Origin: an uncultured Bacteroidales bacterium
GTDB lineage: Bacteria; Bacteroidota; Bacteroidia; Bacteroidales; UBA932
Assembly: GCA_934726455.1 (NCBI GenBank)
Contig: CAKVDS010000014.1
Span: forward strand, 1-42,881
Direction: 5' to 3'
DNA length: 42,881 nucleotides
Below, piece by piece: positions 16,002 to 24,867 of the stretch. The position numbers were made by a program, and so were the translations under genes. Numbering within the stretch: position 1 is the first letter of the stretch; each line of letters opens with the position of its first letter. The notes beneath the pieces are model-generated. The model did no database searches. It was not told where the DNA came from and saw only the letters and a program-made list of their open reading frames with translations.

Positions 16002-17312
16002 CTATTTTCTTTTTCTGCTTCCGGATGCTTTGCCGCCGGTTTCGACTTCGATTCTGTTTATCTTCTGTACTCCGTCCGGGACCGTGAGGTTGAGCCCGTC
16101 GAAATTCTGCTGATCCACATTGGCGAGATTCAGTCCGCGCTGTACGGTGATGTTGCAGTTCTCGAACTTGAACGTGCCTTCCGGGATCGGGGCTGCCGGG
16201 TCTCCGATGATGTCCCCGGCTGTCCTGGCGGTGCCGTGGACGTTGATCACCTTTATGTCTCTGAGGATGGTTCTCGGGCTGTATGGTTCATAGTCCTCCA
16301 CCATTCTCCAAATCATGTTGGCTGAGATGAAAGTGCCGCAGTTGTTGAGGGTGAAGTCCTTGAATGTGATGTTCTCCACGATGCCTCCACGTGACGGCTG
16401 TGACTTGAAACGCACCGGTGCCTGGTTCTTCTCCCCGCAGATGCAGTTCTCGATCACCACGTTGCGGATGCAACCTGAGATCTCGCTTCCCATAGCTACA
16501 CCGTGGCCGCCGTCGAAGTTGCAGTTCTGGACAAGGATGTCCGTGCTCGGCCTGGCGACTCTGCGGCCGTCTTCGTTCTTGCCGCTCTTTATCGAGAGGC
16601 AGTCATCGGTCACATTGACGTAGACATTGGTCATCTTTATGTTGCTTGAAGAGTCTATGTCCACTCCGTCGGAGCTGGGTATGTATGAAGTTACGCTTAT
16701 GTGCAGGGAGTCGATGCTGAAGCCGTCGGTGTAGAGGACATGGAGACACCATGAGGCGTGGTTGAGCATCGTCAACCCGCTTATGCTGCCTCCTGGACAG
16801 TTTGTGAAGCAGATCATGCGCGGGCGTCCCCAGTGCCCGTCCTTGTTTTTGTATTTGCTCCATTCCTGACCGCGTCCGTTGATTGTGCCTTTCCCGAATA
16901 CTCTGACATTGCGTGAGTTGTCGAAATTGAGGAAGGCGCTGCGCCAATTGCGTTCCACTCCCTCGAAACGTGTCGGTATCTGCGGAAAATCATCCGAATC
17001 CACTGTGGATATGAGTGTGGCACCCTCTTCAATATTGAGATCCACACCGTTGCGGAAGAAGAGGGCGCCGCTGAGGTATTCTCCTGCCGGGATGAGAACT
17101 ATGCCCCCACCGTTTTCATAAGCCGCGTCAGAGGCTTTCTGGATGGCGCGGGTGTCGATATCAGTGCCGTTTCCCGAGGCTCCGAAGTCTTTGATGTTGA
17201 ATATTTTCTTTTCTCCGTCCTTATAAAGTTGGATTTTGTCGGCATTCTGGTTCTGGCAGAGTGCCGGCAGGGCGGAGAGCAGGACGAAAATGGTTGTCAG
17301 TATCCGTTTCAT
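16002..17312 (-). CDS. Glycoside hydrolase family 28 (polygalacturonase-like)
   Basis: I place the start at ATG 17312, which gives signal peptide MKRILTTIFVLLSALPALCQ; a longer frame adds nine poor residues. The 436-residue product shows the parallel beta-helix pattern and GH28 catalytic motifs in order: SSDGVDID (about 213-220), TDDC (about 235-238), GHGVAMGSE (from about 269) and RFK (about 301-303). The aspartates in the first two motifs and the GHG histidine are the catalytic set. It should hydrolyse galacturonan or a related pectin in the periplasm or outside. No SusC/SusD pair or other pectinase is nearby, so it is not in an obvious polysaccharide utilisation locus. Products could in principle feed hexuronate enzymes such as UxuA/UxuB. 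Confidence 0.9.
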   Translation of the reverse strand: MKRILTTIFVLLSALPALCQNQNADKIQLYKDGEKKIFNIKDFGASGNGTDIDTRAIQKASDAAYENGGGIVLIPAGEYLSGALFFRNGVDLNIEEGATLISTVDSDDFPQIPTRFEGVERNWRSAFLNFDNSRNVRVFGKGTINGRGQEWSKYKNKDGHWGRPRMICFTNCPGGSISGLTMLNHASWCLHVLYTDGFSIDSLHISVTSYIPSSDGVDIDSSSNIKMTNVYVNVTDDCLSIKSGKNEDGRRVARPSTDILVQNCNFDGGHGVAMGSEISGCIRNVVIENCICGEKNQAPVRFKSQPSRGGIVENITFKDFTLNNCGTFISANMIWRMVEDYEPYSPRTILRDIKVINVHGTARTAGDIIGDPAAPIPEGTFKFENCNITVQRGLNLANVDQQNFDGLNLTVPDGVQKINRIEVETGGKASGSRKRK

Positions 17313-17368
17313 TGTGTGGCATGTTTTGGCATATTTCACAAAATTAATGTTTTTTGGCGATGATTCCT

Positions 17369-17376
17369 TATCTTTG
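17369..17376 (+). promoter_or_regulatory. Candidate -7 promoter element for the glycosyltransferase gene
   Basis: TATCTTTG fits TAnnTTTG and ends five bases before the ATG at 17382. Transcription would then begin almost at the start codon, implying a leaderless or very short-leader mRNA. No clear -33 element is seen at the usual spacing. Confidence 0.3.
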
Positions 17377-17381
17377 ACCTC

Positions 17382-18632
17382 ATGAAACGACTGCTGATAA
17401 TCACTTACTATTGGCCGCCCACCGGAGGATCCGGTGTGCAGCGATGGGTGAAATTCAGCAAGTATCTTCCCCAGTTCGGATGGCAGCCTGTCATATATAC
17501 GCCCGAGAATCCAGAGCGTCTCGCTTACGACGGGAGCCTGCTCGGAGATGTTCCAGCCTGCACCGAGGTGGTAAAAACCCGTATATGTGAGCCTTACGAG
17601 CTGTACAGGCGTCTGGCCGGCTCCAAGGCCGGGGCCGAAGTGAATCCGCTCAATTCGCAGAAAAAATCTCTCAAAAAGCGTATGTCACTGTGGTTACGGG
17701 GTAACCTTTTCATCCCCGATCCGAGAGTGTCGTGGGTCCGGCCGTCTGTACGCTTCCTTTCCAAGTATCTGCGAGACCATCCGGTGGATGCAGTAGTGAC
17801 CACCGGTCCTCCGCAGTCTATGCATCTTATCGGCCTGGAGCTCAAGCGGCGGCTCGGGGTGAAATGGATAGCTGACTTCAGGGATCCTTGGACGGAAATG
17901 TTTTATTACAAACATCTTTCGCTGACCCGCTGTTCGGACAGGAAGCATCATCGTCTGGAGCAGAGCGTCCTGGACGGGGCGGATATGGTCATAGCCGTCT
18001 CTCCGCGCGTGCAGGAGGATTTTGCCGCGAAGACCTCTACACCTGTAAATCTGATTACCAACGGTTTCGATGAGGATGATTTCTGCCGGGTCCAACCTCA
18101 GCCTCATCCGGGCAAGTTTACGCTTGTCCATACCGGTTTGTTTGCTGCCGACGGCAATCCTCTCAATCTTTGGGATGCCCTTGCAGGCAAATGCCGAGAG
18201 GATGCAGAATTCCGCAGCCGCCTGCAGATCCGCCTCGCAGGCAAGACGGATCCTCAGATCATTGCCTCGATACATGACAGGGGCCTTGGCGGGAATCTGG
18301 TCAATCTCGGCTATCTTCCCCATACGGAGACCGTGCAGGAGCAGAAGAGCGCGGATGTGCTCCTGCTGCCTCTCAGGCAGGAACCGGAGTATTCTAAAGT
18401 CCTGCCCGGCAAGATATTCGAGTATCTGGCTTCCGGCCGTCCGGTACTGGGTATAGGACAGGAGAACAGCGCCGCCGCTGATATTCTGAGAGACAGCGGG
18501 GCGGGGGAGATGTTTGATTGGCAGGACGGCCGGGGGATGTTGGATTTCATCTGTTCGGAGCACACCTCGCCGCACGGGACGGAGCGCTATTCGCGACGGA
18601 ACCTGACTGCACAACTTGTAGAATTGTTATGA
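17382..18632 (+). CDS. Glycosyltransferase, GT4-like
   Basis: The 416-residue protein has two Rossmann-like halves. The N-terminus (LLIITYYWPPTGGSGVQRWVKFSKYLPQ) carries the glycine-rich GGSGVQR acceptor loop of GT-B enzymes. VIAVSPRV and NLITNGFDEDDF mark the middle, and LPLRQEPEYSKVLPGKIFEYLASGRPVLGIG is the nucleotide-sugar site with the E-x7-E-like pattern. No membrane segment is seen. It probably adds a sugar during surface glycan or capsule synthesis; donor and acceptor are unknown. Its stop overlaps the start of the YfhO-like membrane protein by ATGA, suggesting the two act on the same product. Confidence 0.88.
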   Translation: MKRLLIITYYWPPTGGSGVQRWVKFSKYLPQFGWQPVIYTPENPERLAYDGSLLGDVPACTEVVKTRICEPYELYRRLAGSKAGAEVNPLNSQKKSLKKRMSLWLRGNLFIPDPRVSWVRPSVRFLSKYLRDHPVDAVVTTGPPQSMHLIGLELKRRLGVKWIADFRDPWTEMFYYKHLSLTRCSDRKHHRLEQSVLDGADMVIAVSPRVQEDFAAKTSTPVNLITNGFDEDDFCRVQPQPHPGKFTLVHTGLFAADGNPLNLWDALAGKCREDAEFRSRLQIRLAGKTDPQIIASIHDRGLGGNLVNLGYLPHTETVQEQKSADVLLLPLRQEPEYSKVLPGKIFEYLASGRPVLGIGQENSAAADILRDSGAGEMFDWQDGRGMLDFICSEHTSPHGTERYSRRNLTAQLVELL

Positions 18633-21070
18633 AGAAAAAAATAATCTATTGCATCTGCACGGTGCTGGGACTGCTCCTGCTGTCCTACGCCTATGTGCCG
18701 GAAGTGCTTACCGGCAAGATAGTGAACCAGAGCGACATATCAGGCTGGCAGGGTATGGCCAAAGAAATGATGGACTGGAACTCTGCCCATCCCGACGACC
18801 AGACGGCATGGACGGATTCGATGTTCGGGGGTATGCCTACGGCGACCATCCACGCATCCACGAAAGGTGACTGGACTCAGAAGATCTACGATTTTCTGCT
18901 TGTCGGAAGGAGGCCGGCCACGTATCTTTTCATCTCCCTGCTCGGAGCATGGCTGCTCATGCTTTCTTTCGGGGTTCATCCGTTGCTTGCCATAGGCGGA
19001 GCCGTAGCCGTCACGTTCTGCTCCTACAATATGCAGATCATACAGGTAGGACACAACACCAAGATGCAGGCCATAGCATTCCTTCCATGGGTGCTTGCCG
19101 CGCTTGTGTTCACTTACCGCAAGGCTCTTGGCGAGAAAGGCAGATGGCTGCCCCTGTCGTGTCTGGGGGCGGCGCTTTTCGGTCTGGCCTTGAGTTTCCA
19201 AGTGAAGGCGAACCATCCTCAGATCACCTATTATCTGGCACTTATGATACTGCTGTATGTCATAACCCTGGTGGTCTGGATTCTTTCTGACAAGATTCGG
19301 CGCAAGACGCTCGTCGGCAGATTCTTGATTTCATCGGCAATGCTGCTGGTACTGGGAGTGACAGGTATAGCGACCAATGCCATAAAGCTTCTTCCTACAT
19401 ACGAGTATACTCCGTACTCGATGAGGGGCGGCAGTTCAGCCGCTTCTGAAGACGGCAGCGGCACGAAAGGACTTGACATCGATTATGCGACAGCCTGGTC
19501 GTACGGATGGCAGGAGCTTCCGAATATGTTGATCCCTGATTTCAACGGTGGTTCGTCTGCCGGGGCTGTCAATCCTGACCGCTCGGCAACCATTGACCTG
19601 CTCCGCTCCGCCGGACAGGGCAATCTGCAGGAGACAGCCAAGAACCTGCCCCTTTACTGGGGGCCTCAGCCGTTCACGGCCGGCCCGATGTATATGGGTG
19701 CAGTGACGATATTCCTCTTTGTACTCGGGCTTTTCTTCTACAAGGGCAAGGAGAAGTGGTGGCTTGCCGCTGCGACCCTGCTTGCCGTTTTTCTTGCGCT
19801 CGGAAGCCATTTCCTGTGGTTTACCAGGCTCTTCTATGACTATGTGCCGTTCTATAACAAGTTCAGGACAGTGTCCATGGCTCTTGTGGTGCTCCAGTTC
19901 ACACTGCCTGTCCTTGCTTTCCTGATGCTGGACAGGATTGTCCGGACAGAGGAAGGCGCTGCCGTGTTCCGTTCCAAGGGCTTGATTGCACTTGCGGTCA
20001 CGGGAGGATTTTGTCTGCTCTGTGCGGTATTCCCGGGTATCGCCGGCTCGTTCACAGGGGCTTCTGATGCGTCTTATCCTGATGCTCTTGTTGATGCTCT
20101 TGCCGTTGACAGGCGGCATCTGCTTGCTATGGATGCGCTTCGCTCAGCTCTTCTGACAGGGGCTGCGTACCTGATGCTCTTGTGGGGATGCACGGTGCCT
20201 AAATCTGCCACCAAGACTTTCGCCACCCAGCCTCAGATGGGCTTCGCTCGCCGACGTACCGCAGCTCTGCTTGTCTGCCTGCTTGTGCTTGGGGATCTTT
20301 TTATACTGGATAAGCGATATCTCAGTTCTGATGACTTTATCACTCCACGTTCTTTCCAGAGCCAGTTCAACAAGCGTCCGGTTGATGAGGCGATACTTGA
20401 GGACAAGGATCCGTCCTACAGGGTTCTGGACTTGACTGTCAATGTGTTCAATGATTCTCATCCTTCATATTGGCACAAGAACATAGGTGGATATTCTCCG
20501 GCCAAGCTCCAGAGGTATCAGGAGTTCATCACGGACACTCTCACATCCGAGATAAACAGTCTGTACTCGGCGCTGTCCGGGAAACAGACCGTCCAGGATA
20601 TGGAACAGGCCCTGCCTTATCTTCCGGGACTTGCGGAGATGAACTGCCGCTATATAATCATAGGCGGTGAGTACCCTCCGTTGAAGTACTCTCATGCCAA
20701 GGGCCCGGCATGGTTTGCCGATCCTGCCGCCGGGGAAGTGGAGATGCTTTCTTACGCGCCAAATGAGCTGCGTTACAAGTATTCTTCGGCAGATGGCGGC
20801 AAGATTGTGTTCAGCGAGGTCTATTATCCTGTAGGGTGGACGCTTGAAGTGGAGGACAGCGGGGAAAATCTTGAGATAATTCCGGAAGGAAAAGTGCTCC
20901 GCGCGGCGGAGGTTCCGTCCGGGGAGCACACTTTGGTGATGCGTTTCGATCCGCCTTCCTATCGAGTAGGAGAGAGGGTGTCACGCGCCAGTTCAATACT
21001 TATTTTGATTGTGGTCCTTCTTGCGTCAGGTTTTGCCGTGAGAGGGATATCTGCCGGGTCAAAGCGATAA
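18629..21070 (+). CDS. YfhO-family multi-spanning membrane protein
   Basis: I place the start at ATG 18629 (MKKKIIYCICTVLGLLLLSYAY), overlapping the glycosyltransferase stop. The 813-residue product has roughly 12-14 hydrophobic segments, an extracytoplasmic loop after the first one, and a soluble C-terminal domain (about residues 600-780) before a final membrane helix. The early loop with SDSMFGGMP-like sequence and the VKANHPQITYYL segment are typical of Bacteroidota YfhO-like proteins, related to GT-C glycosyltransferases that move lipid-linked sugars across the membrane. The pairing with a GT4 enzyme fits surface glycan modification. The last 23 residues, which form the end of the final helix, are encoded in DNA that is antisense to the end of ksgA. 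Confidence 0.85.
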   Translation: MKKKIIYCICTVLGLLLLSYAYVPEVLTGKIVNQSDISGWQGMAKEMMDWNSAHPDDQTAWTDSMFGGMPTATIHASTKGDWTQKIYDFLLVGRRPATYLFISLLGAWLLMLSFGVHPLLAIGGAVAVTFCSYNMQIIQVGHNTKMQAIAFLPWVLAALVFTYRKALGEKGRWLPLSCLGAALFGLALSFQVKANHPQITYYLALMILLYVITLVVWILSDKIRRKTLVGRFLISSAMLLVLGVTGIATNAIKLLPTYEYTPYSMRGGSSAASEDGSGTKGLDIDYATAWSYGWQELPNMLIPDFNGGSSAGAVNPDRSATIDLLRSAGQGNLQETAKNLPLYWGPQPFTAGPMYMGAVTIFLFVLGLFFYKGKEKWWLAAATLLAVFLALGSHFLWFTRLFYDYVPFYNKFRTVSMALVVLQFTLPVLAFLMLDRIVRTEEGAAVFRSKGLIALAVTGGFCLLCAVFPGIAGSFTGASDASYPDALVDALAVDRRHLLAMDALRSALLTGAAYLMLLWGCTVPKSATKTFATQPQMGFARRRTAALLVCLLVLGDLFILDKRYLSSDDFITPRSFQSQFNKRPVDEAILEDKDPSYRVLDLTVNVFNDSHPSYWHKNIGGYSPAKLQRYQEFITDTLTSEINSLYSALSGKQTVQDMEQALPYLPGLAEMNCRYIIIGGEYPPLKYSHAKGPAWFADPAAGEVEMLSYAPNELRYKYSSADGGKIVFSEVYYPVGWTLEVEDSGENLEIIPEGKVLRAAEVPSGEHTLVMRFDPPSYRVGERVSRASSILILIVVLLASGFAVRGISAGSKR

Positions 21071-21806
21071 AGTCTTCTACTGACAGCCGCTCGGCCCTGA
21101 GTTCAAATATGGGGTCTGAGTTGTCGAAGCCTTCCGGCAGAACAGGTTTGAGAGCGTTGCGCAGAGTCTTGCGCCTCTGGTTGAATGCCGTCTTGACCAC
21201 CTGCCGGAACAGGCGCTCGTCGCAGCCGAGTTCCGTGCGGGAGTTGCGCCTCAACCTTATCACGGCTGACTGCACTTTAGGAGGCGGGCAGAATGCGCCG
21301 GAGCCGACCGAGGTGATGTAATCAATGTCATACCATGCCTGCAGCAGGACGGAGAGGATTCCGTATGTCTTTGAACCCGGTTTCTCGGCAATCCGGTCCG
21401 CCACCTCTTTCTGTATCATGCATACTACTTCCGGCACTTTGTCTTTGTCGTCGAGAATCTTGAAGAAAATCTGGGACGAGATATTGTAGGGGAAATTGCC
21501 TATCACCCTGTAGCTGCCGCTGAAGATTTCCCGCATGTCCAACTTGAGGTAGTCGGCGTTATAGAGTTTCCCCTCAACGGTGGGATAGTGGGAGAGCAGA
21601 TAGTCTACGGATTCTCCGTCTATTTCGACAAGTTTCAGGTCTATATCGTCTCGCTCAAGCAGATAGCGTGACAATACTCCCATGCCGGGCCCGATTTCAA
21701 GCACGTCCCTGTCCCCGCCCTTGGAAAGGGAGGAGACGATGGTCCGTGCTATGCTCTGGTCGGTCAGGAAGTGCTGGCCCAGTGCCTTTTTCGCTCTGAC
21801 TTCCAT
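21000..21806 (-). CDS. ksgA: 16S rRNA dimethyladenosine transferase KsgA (RsmA)
   Basis: KsgA dimethylates two adjacent adenosines near the 3' end of 16S rRNA during small-subunit assembly. Motifs: KKALGQHFLTDQ, SAM-binding EIGPGMGVLS, catalytic NFPYNISSQIFFKI (NLPYNIS in many homologues), GAFCPPPKVQSAVIRL and AFNQRRKTLRNAL. I choose ATG 21806 (MEVRAKK), giving 268 residues, the normal size. The conserved domain ends at SVEDFIALTR; the 18 residues after it overlap the end of the convergent membrane-protein gene by 71 bp in total. It lies four bases after mrp. Confidence 0.95.
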   Translation of the reverse strand: MEVRAKKALGQHFLTDQSIARTIVSSLSKGGDRDVLEIGPGMGVLSRYLLERDDIDLKLVEIDGESVDYLLSHYPTVEGKLYNADYLKLDMREIFSGSYRVIGNFPYNISSQIFFKILDDKDKVPEVVCMIQKEVADRIAEKPGSKTYGILSVLLQAWYDIDYITSVGSGAFCPPPKVQSAVIRLRRNSRTELGCDERLFRQVVKTAFNQRRKTLRNALKPVLPEGFDNSDPIFELRAERLSVEDFIALTRQISLSRQNLTQEGPQSK

Positions 21807-21810
21807 TGTC

Positions 21811-22884
21811 TCAGCCGAGTTTTTCGGCAAGTTTTGCCGCCAGTTCCACAAATGCCACACCGTCCGGGCGTGAACTCAATGCCGCCGGCTCTCCGGCATC
21901 ACCGCTTTCCCGGATGCTCTGTACGAGGGGAATCTGTCCGAGAAGTTCTATGCCGAGGTCTTTGGCCATGTCGGCGCCTCCGTCTTTGCCGAAGATGTAA
22001 TATTTCTCATCGGGATGTTCTTCCGGGGTGAACCAGGCCATGTTCTCGACAAGTCCGAAGATGGGCCTGTTCACGTTTTTATTCCGGAACATGTCCACGC
22101 CCTTTTCCACATCAGCAAGAGCGACGGCCTGTGGCGTCGTCACTATGACCGCCCCTTCCATCGGTATGTCCTGCACCAGACTTATATGTATGTCGCCTGT
22201 TCCCGGAGGCATGTCGATGAGAAGGAAGTCCAGATCTCCCCATTTGACCTGGAGGATCATCTGCTTGAGGGCGTTGCAGGCCATAGGCCCTCTCCATATA
22301 AGAGCCTGTCCCTTCTGGGCAAAGTAGCCTACGGACATCCATTTCACTCCGTACTTTTCTATCGGGATGATGAGTTCTTTGCCCTCCTCTCCTTCTGCCT
22401 GCGGGGTCACGCCTTCCGTTCCGGTCATTGTAGGGACTGAAGGTCCGTATACATCTGCATCAGCAAGCCCTACCTTGTAGCCGAGCCTTGCGAGGGCGCA
22501 GGCGAGATTGACGGCAACTGTGGATTTTCCTACGCCGCCTTTCCCGGATGCTATTCCTATGATATGGCGCACATTGCGTAGCTGCTCCAGTCCGAGTTCG
22601 TCAATGCCGCTCTTTTTTGGCTTCGGGGTCACTTCGTCCACCACTACAGTCTTTACTTCAGATTTGAAACCCTCCGGAAGATGGCGGATGAGTGCGGCAC
22701 GGGCGCTGCCTATGAGGTATTCCGATAGAGGATCACGCCTCTTCGGAAAGGCCAGTGTCACGGTGACGGAGCCGTCCGCGATATCTATTTTGTTTACCAT
22801 GCCCAGTTCCACGATGTCAGCATCTTTCTTGGCAGGATGCTTGACATCGCGAAGGGCCCTGAGTATATCTCCCTCTTTTATCAT
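21811..22884 (-). CDS. mrp: Mrp/NBP35-family Fe-S carrier ATPase
   Basis: The 357-residue protein has an N-terminal MIP18-like domain (residues 1-85) followed by the deviant Walker A loop ASGKGGVGKST, DADVYGPSVP, and LIDMPPGTGDIHISL. These proteins bind and deliver iron-sulphur clusters. The region where E. coli Mrp has CxxC reads ENMAWFTPEEHPDEKYYIFG here, without cysteines; this is common in Bacteroidota homologues as I recall them. Cluster binding would then need other residues, so the carrier role is inferred from the family. Its start overlaps the S46 peptidase stop by ATGA. Confidence 0.92.
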   Translation of the reverse strand: MIKEGDILRALRDVKHPAKKDADIVELGMVNKIDIADGSVTVTLAFPKRRDPLSEYLIGSARAALIRHLPEGFKSEVKTVVVDEVTPKPKKSGIDELGLEQLRNVRHIIGIASGKGGVGKSTVAVNLACALARLGYKVGLADADVYGPSVPTMTGTEGVTPQAEGEEGKELIIPIEKYGVKWMSVGYFAQKGQALIWRGPMACNALKQMILQVKWGDLDFLLIDMPPGTGDIHISLVQDIPMEGAVIVTTPQAVALADVEKGVDMFRNKNVNRPIFGLVENMAWFTPEEHPDEKYYIFGKDGGADMAKDLGIELLGQIPLVQSIRESGDAGEPAALSSRPDGVAFVELAAKLAEKLG

Positions 22885-24866
22885 TTTACAATATTCATTT
22901 CATCGAGAAGCCATCCGGCTCCGCCGAACTTGTCCATCATGAACAGTACATATCTGATATCCACGCAGATGCATCTCTGGAGGTTAGGCTCGAATATGAC
23001 ATCCCCGCTCATCGCCTCCCAGTTGCCGTCGAACGCAAGTCCGATGAGGTTGCCGTCGGCATCCATCACAGGGCTTCCGGAGTTGCCTCCGGTTATGTCG
23101 AGGTTGGTCAGGAAGCAGGTGACCAGTTCCCCTTTTGCGTCAGCGTACTGTCCGTAGTCCTGAGCGTTGTAGAGTTCCTTGAGCCTTGCCGGGACACGGA
23201 ACTCGTAGTTGCCCGGATCTTCTTTTTCCATGACTCCCTTGAGGGTCGTGTAATATTTGTACACGACGCCGTCTTTCGGCTCATAACCCTTGACTGTTCC
23301 GTAGGTCAGGCGGCAGGTTGAGTTGGCATCCGGATAGCTCGGCTTGTCTTTCTGCCATTCGAGCAGGGCGGCGGCGTATGCCTTGGACGGGGCTTCAAGG
23401 GAATCCGCCCATGTGATCACCTCCCCGTACAGAGGCCCCAGCTTGTCTATGATGGCGGCGCGGAGCACCATGGCCGGATCGTTCTCGAGATCTGCCCCGG
23501 CAGCGCGCGCGGCCTCAAGTTTCTCGTATGAGGTGAACACGCTCTCATCGAACATCTTGTCCACCATCTCCTCGCAGATTTCCACCTTGCCTTGCGGGGC
23601 TGCGTTCTGCAGGTAGTGGCGGACCATCGCGTGGGCCACCTTGCGGTCCACACCGGCATCGTAGTCCTTGTATGCGGAAGCGTCTTTTGCCCTTGTGAGG
23701 CCGAGCAGTTCTATCCTGTTGAGAGTCTCTGAGAGCAGCGTGTAGTCCTTGTAAGCCTGTTTGCGCCCTTCCACGGCCGCAGCGATACCTGAAACAGGAT
23801 CTCCGTATTTCTTGATCCGGCTCTTCTTGCCGTTTATCCACGTTCCGAGTTCGGCTTCTTTTTCTTCCTGTCGGCCGATGACGTTGAGCTTGGCGAAGGC
23901 CTCTTTCATGCCGATCCATTTTTTCCACCCGTTGGAAGAGGAGGCGTACTTGCTTGCATACTGCAGGCCGACCTTGTCGTCAGCCCTCATCTCTTTCCAC
24001 AGCACATCCTGACGTACGCCGCGTGCGGCGATGCGGATATCGTTGATTTCGAGCATGTCTTCGAGCTGGGAAGCGGTCTGGTAGCGCTGGGTACGCCCCG
24101 GGTATCCCATTATCATCGCGAAGTCCCCCTCCTGGACACCCTTGAGTGAGATGTTGAGGAACTGCTTCGGTGTCATCGGCACATTGCTTTCGGAGTAGTC
24201 TGCCGGTTCATTGTCCGCGCCGGCGTAGACCCTGAACATGGAGAAGTCGCAGGTGTGGCGCGGCCACATCCAGTTGTCCGTGTCTCCTCCGAACTTGCCC
24301 ATAGATGCCGGAGGTGCTCCGACGAACCTGACGTCGCGGTAGATTTTGTACACTATCAGGTACTGTACATTGTCGTTGAAAAAGCTGACGATCTGTGCCG
24401 TGCAGTGCGGGTTTTCCTTGACGGCTTTCTGGATGAGAGCTTCGCTGGACTTGTCGTCCTTGACCTTGCCTGTCACGTCCGTCATCTTCTGGAGGAACTT
24501 CACGGTAAGTCCGGGCACGGGGATTTCCTTGCTCATGTCAGTGGCCCAGTAGCCGTCCTCAAGGTAATTGTGCTCTTCGGATGAGAGCGCCTGGATACTG
24601 CTGTAGCCGCAGTGGTGGTTGGTCACAAGCAGTCCGCTGCCGGAGATTATCTCCCCGGTACATCCTCCTCCGAACTGGACCACGGCATCCTTGATGGATG
24701 AATGGTTGATGCTGTAGATCTGGTCAGCCGTGAGTCTCGATCCGAGATTACGCATGGCGTCGCTGTTGATTTTCTCAAGCAGCGGCAGCATCCACATCCC
24801 CTCATCGGCCCGGGCCGGTGTCAGCAGTGCCGCGAGAGCGGCGAGTGTGAGTAAAAATTTTTTCAT
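22881..24866 (-). CDS. S46-family dipeptidyl-peptidase (DPP7/DPP11 type)
   Basis: The start at 24866 gives signal peptide MKKFLLTLAALAALLTPARA, so the enzyme is periplasmic. Family marks are DEGMWMLPLL, catalytic histidine in TNHHCG (83-87), an aspartate region GGDTDNWMWPRHTCDFSMFRVYAG, and the nucleophile in GGNSGSP (Ser about 596), 65 residues from the end as usual. It releases dipeptides from peptides for amino-acid uptake in asaccharolytic or protein-using Bacteroidota. At 661 residues it is somewhat shorter than typical (about 710-720). The residue 18 past the serine is Gly (FDGNW), which by my recollection points to DPP7-like preference for hydrophobic P1 rather than the Arg-dependent Asp/Glu preference of DPP11. 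It lies one base after rnhB. Confidence 0.9.
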   Translation of the reverse strand: MKKFLLTLAALAALLTPARADEGMWMLPLLEKINSDAMRNLGSRLTADQIYSINHSSIKDAVVQFGGGCTGEIISGSGLLVTNHHCGYSSIQALSSEEHNYLEDGYWATDMSKEIPVPGLTVKFLQKMTDVTGKVKDDKSSEALIQKAVKENPHCTAQIVSFFNDNVQYLIVYKIYRDVRFVGAPPASMGKFGGDTDNWMWPRHTCDFSMFRVYAGADNEPADYSESNVPMTPKQFLNISLKGVQEGDFAMIMGYPGRTQRYQTASQLEDMLEINDIRIAARGVRQDVLWKEMRADDKVGLQYASKYASSSNGWKKWIGMKEAFAKLNVIGRQEEKEAELGTWINGKKSRIKKYGDPVSGIAAAVEGRKQAYKDYTLLSETLNRIELLGLTRAKDASAYKDYDAGVDRKVAHAMVRHYLQNAAPQGKVEICEEMVDKMFDESVFTSYEKLEAARAAGADLENDPAMVLRAAIIDKLGPLYGEVITWADSLEAPSKAYAAALLEWQKDKPSYPDANSTCRLTYGTVKGYEPKDGVVYKYYTTLKGVMEKEDPGNYEFRVPARLKELYNAQDYGQYADAKGELVTCFLTNLDITGGNSGSPVMDADGNLIGLAFDGNWEAMSGDVIFEPNLQRCICVDIRYVLFMMDKFGGAGWLLDEMNIVK

Positions 24867-24867
24867 A

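Noticed and set aside
22020..22080. Missing CxxC in Mrp as a sign of inactivation
   Set aside because: The replacement ENMAWFTPEE...KYYIFG is what I recall of many Bacteroidota homologues, and the rest of the protein is intact.
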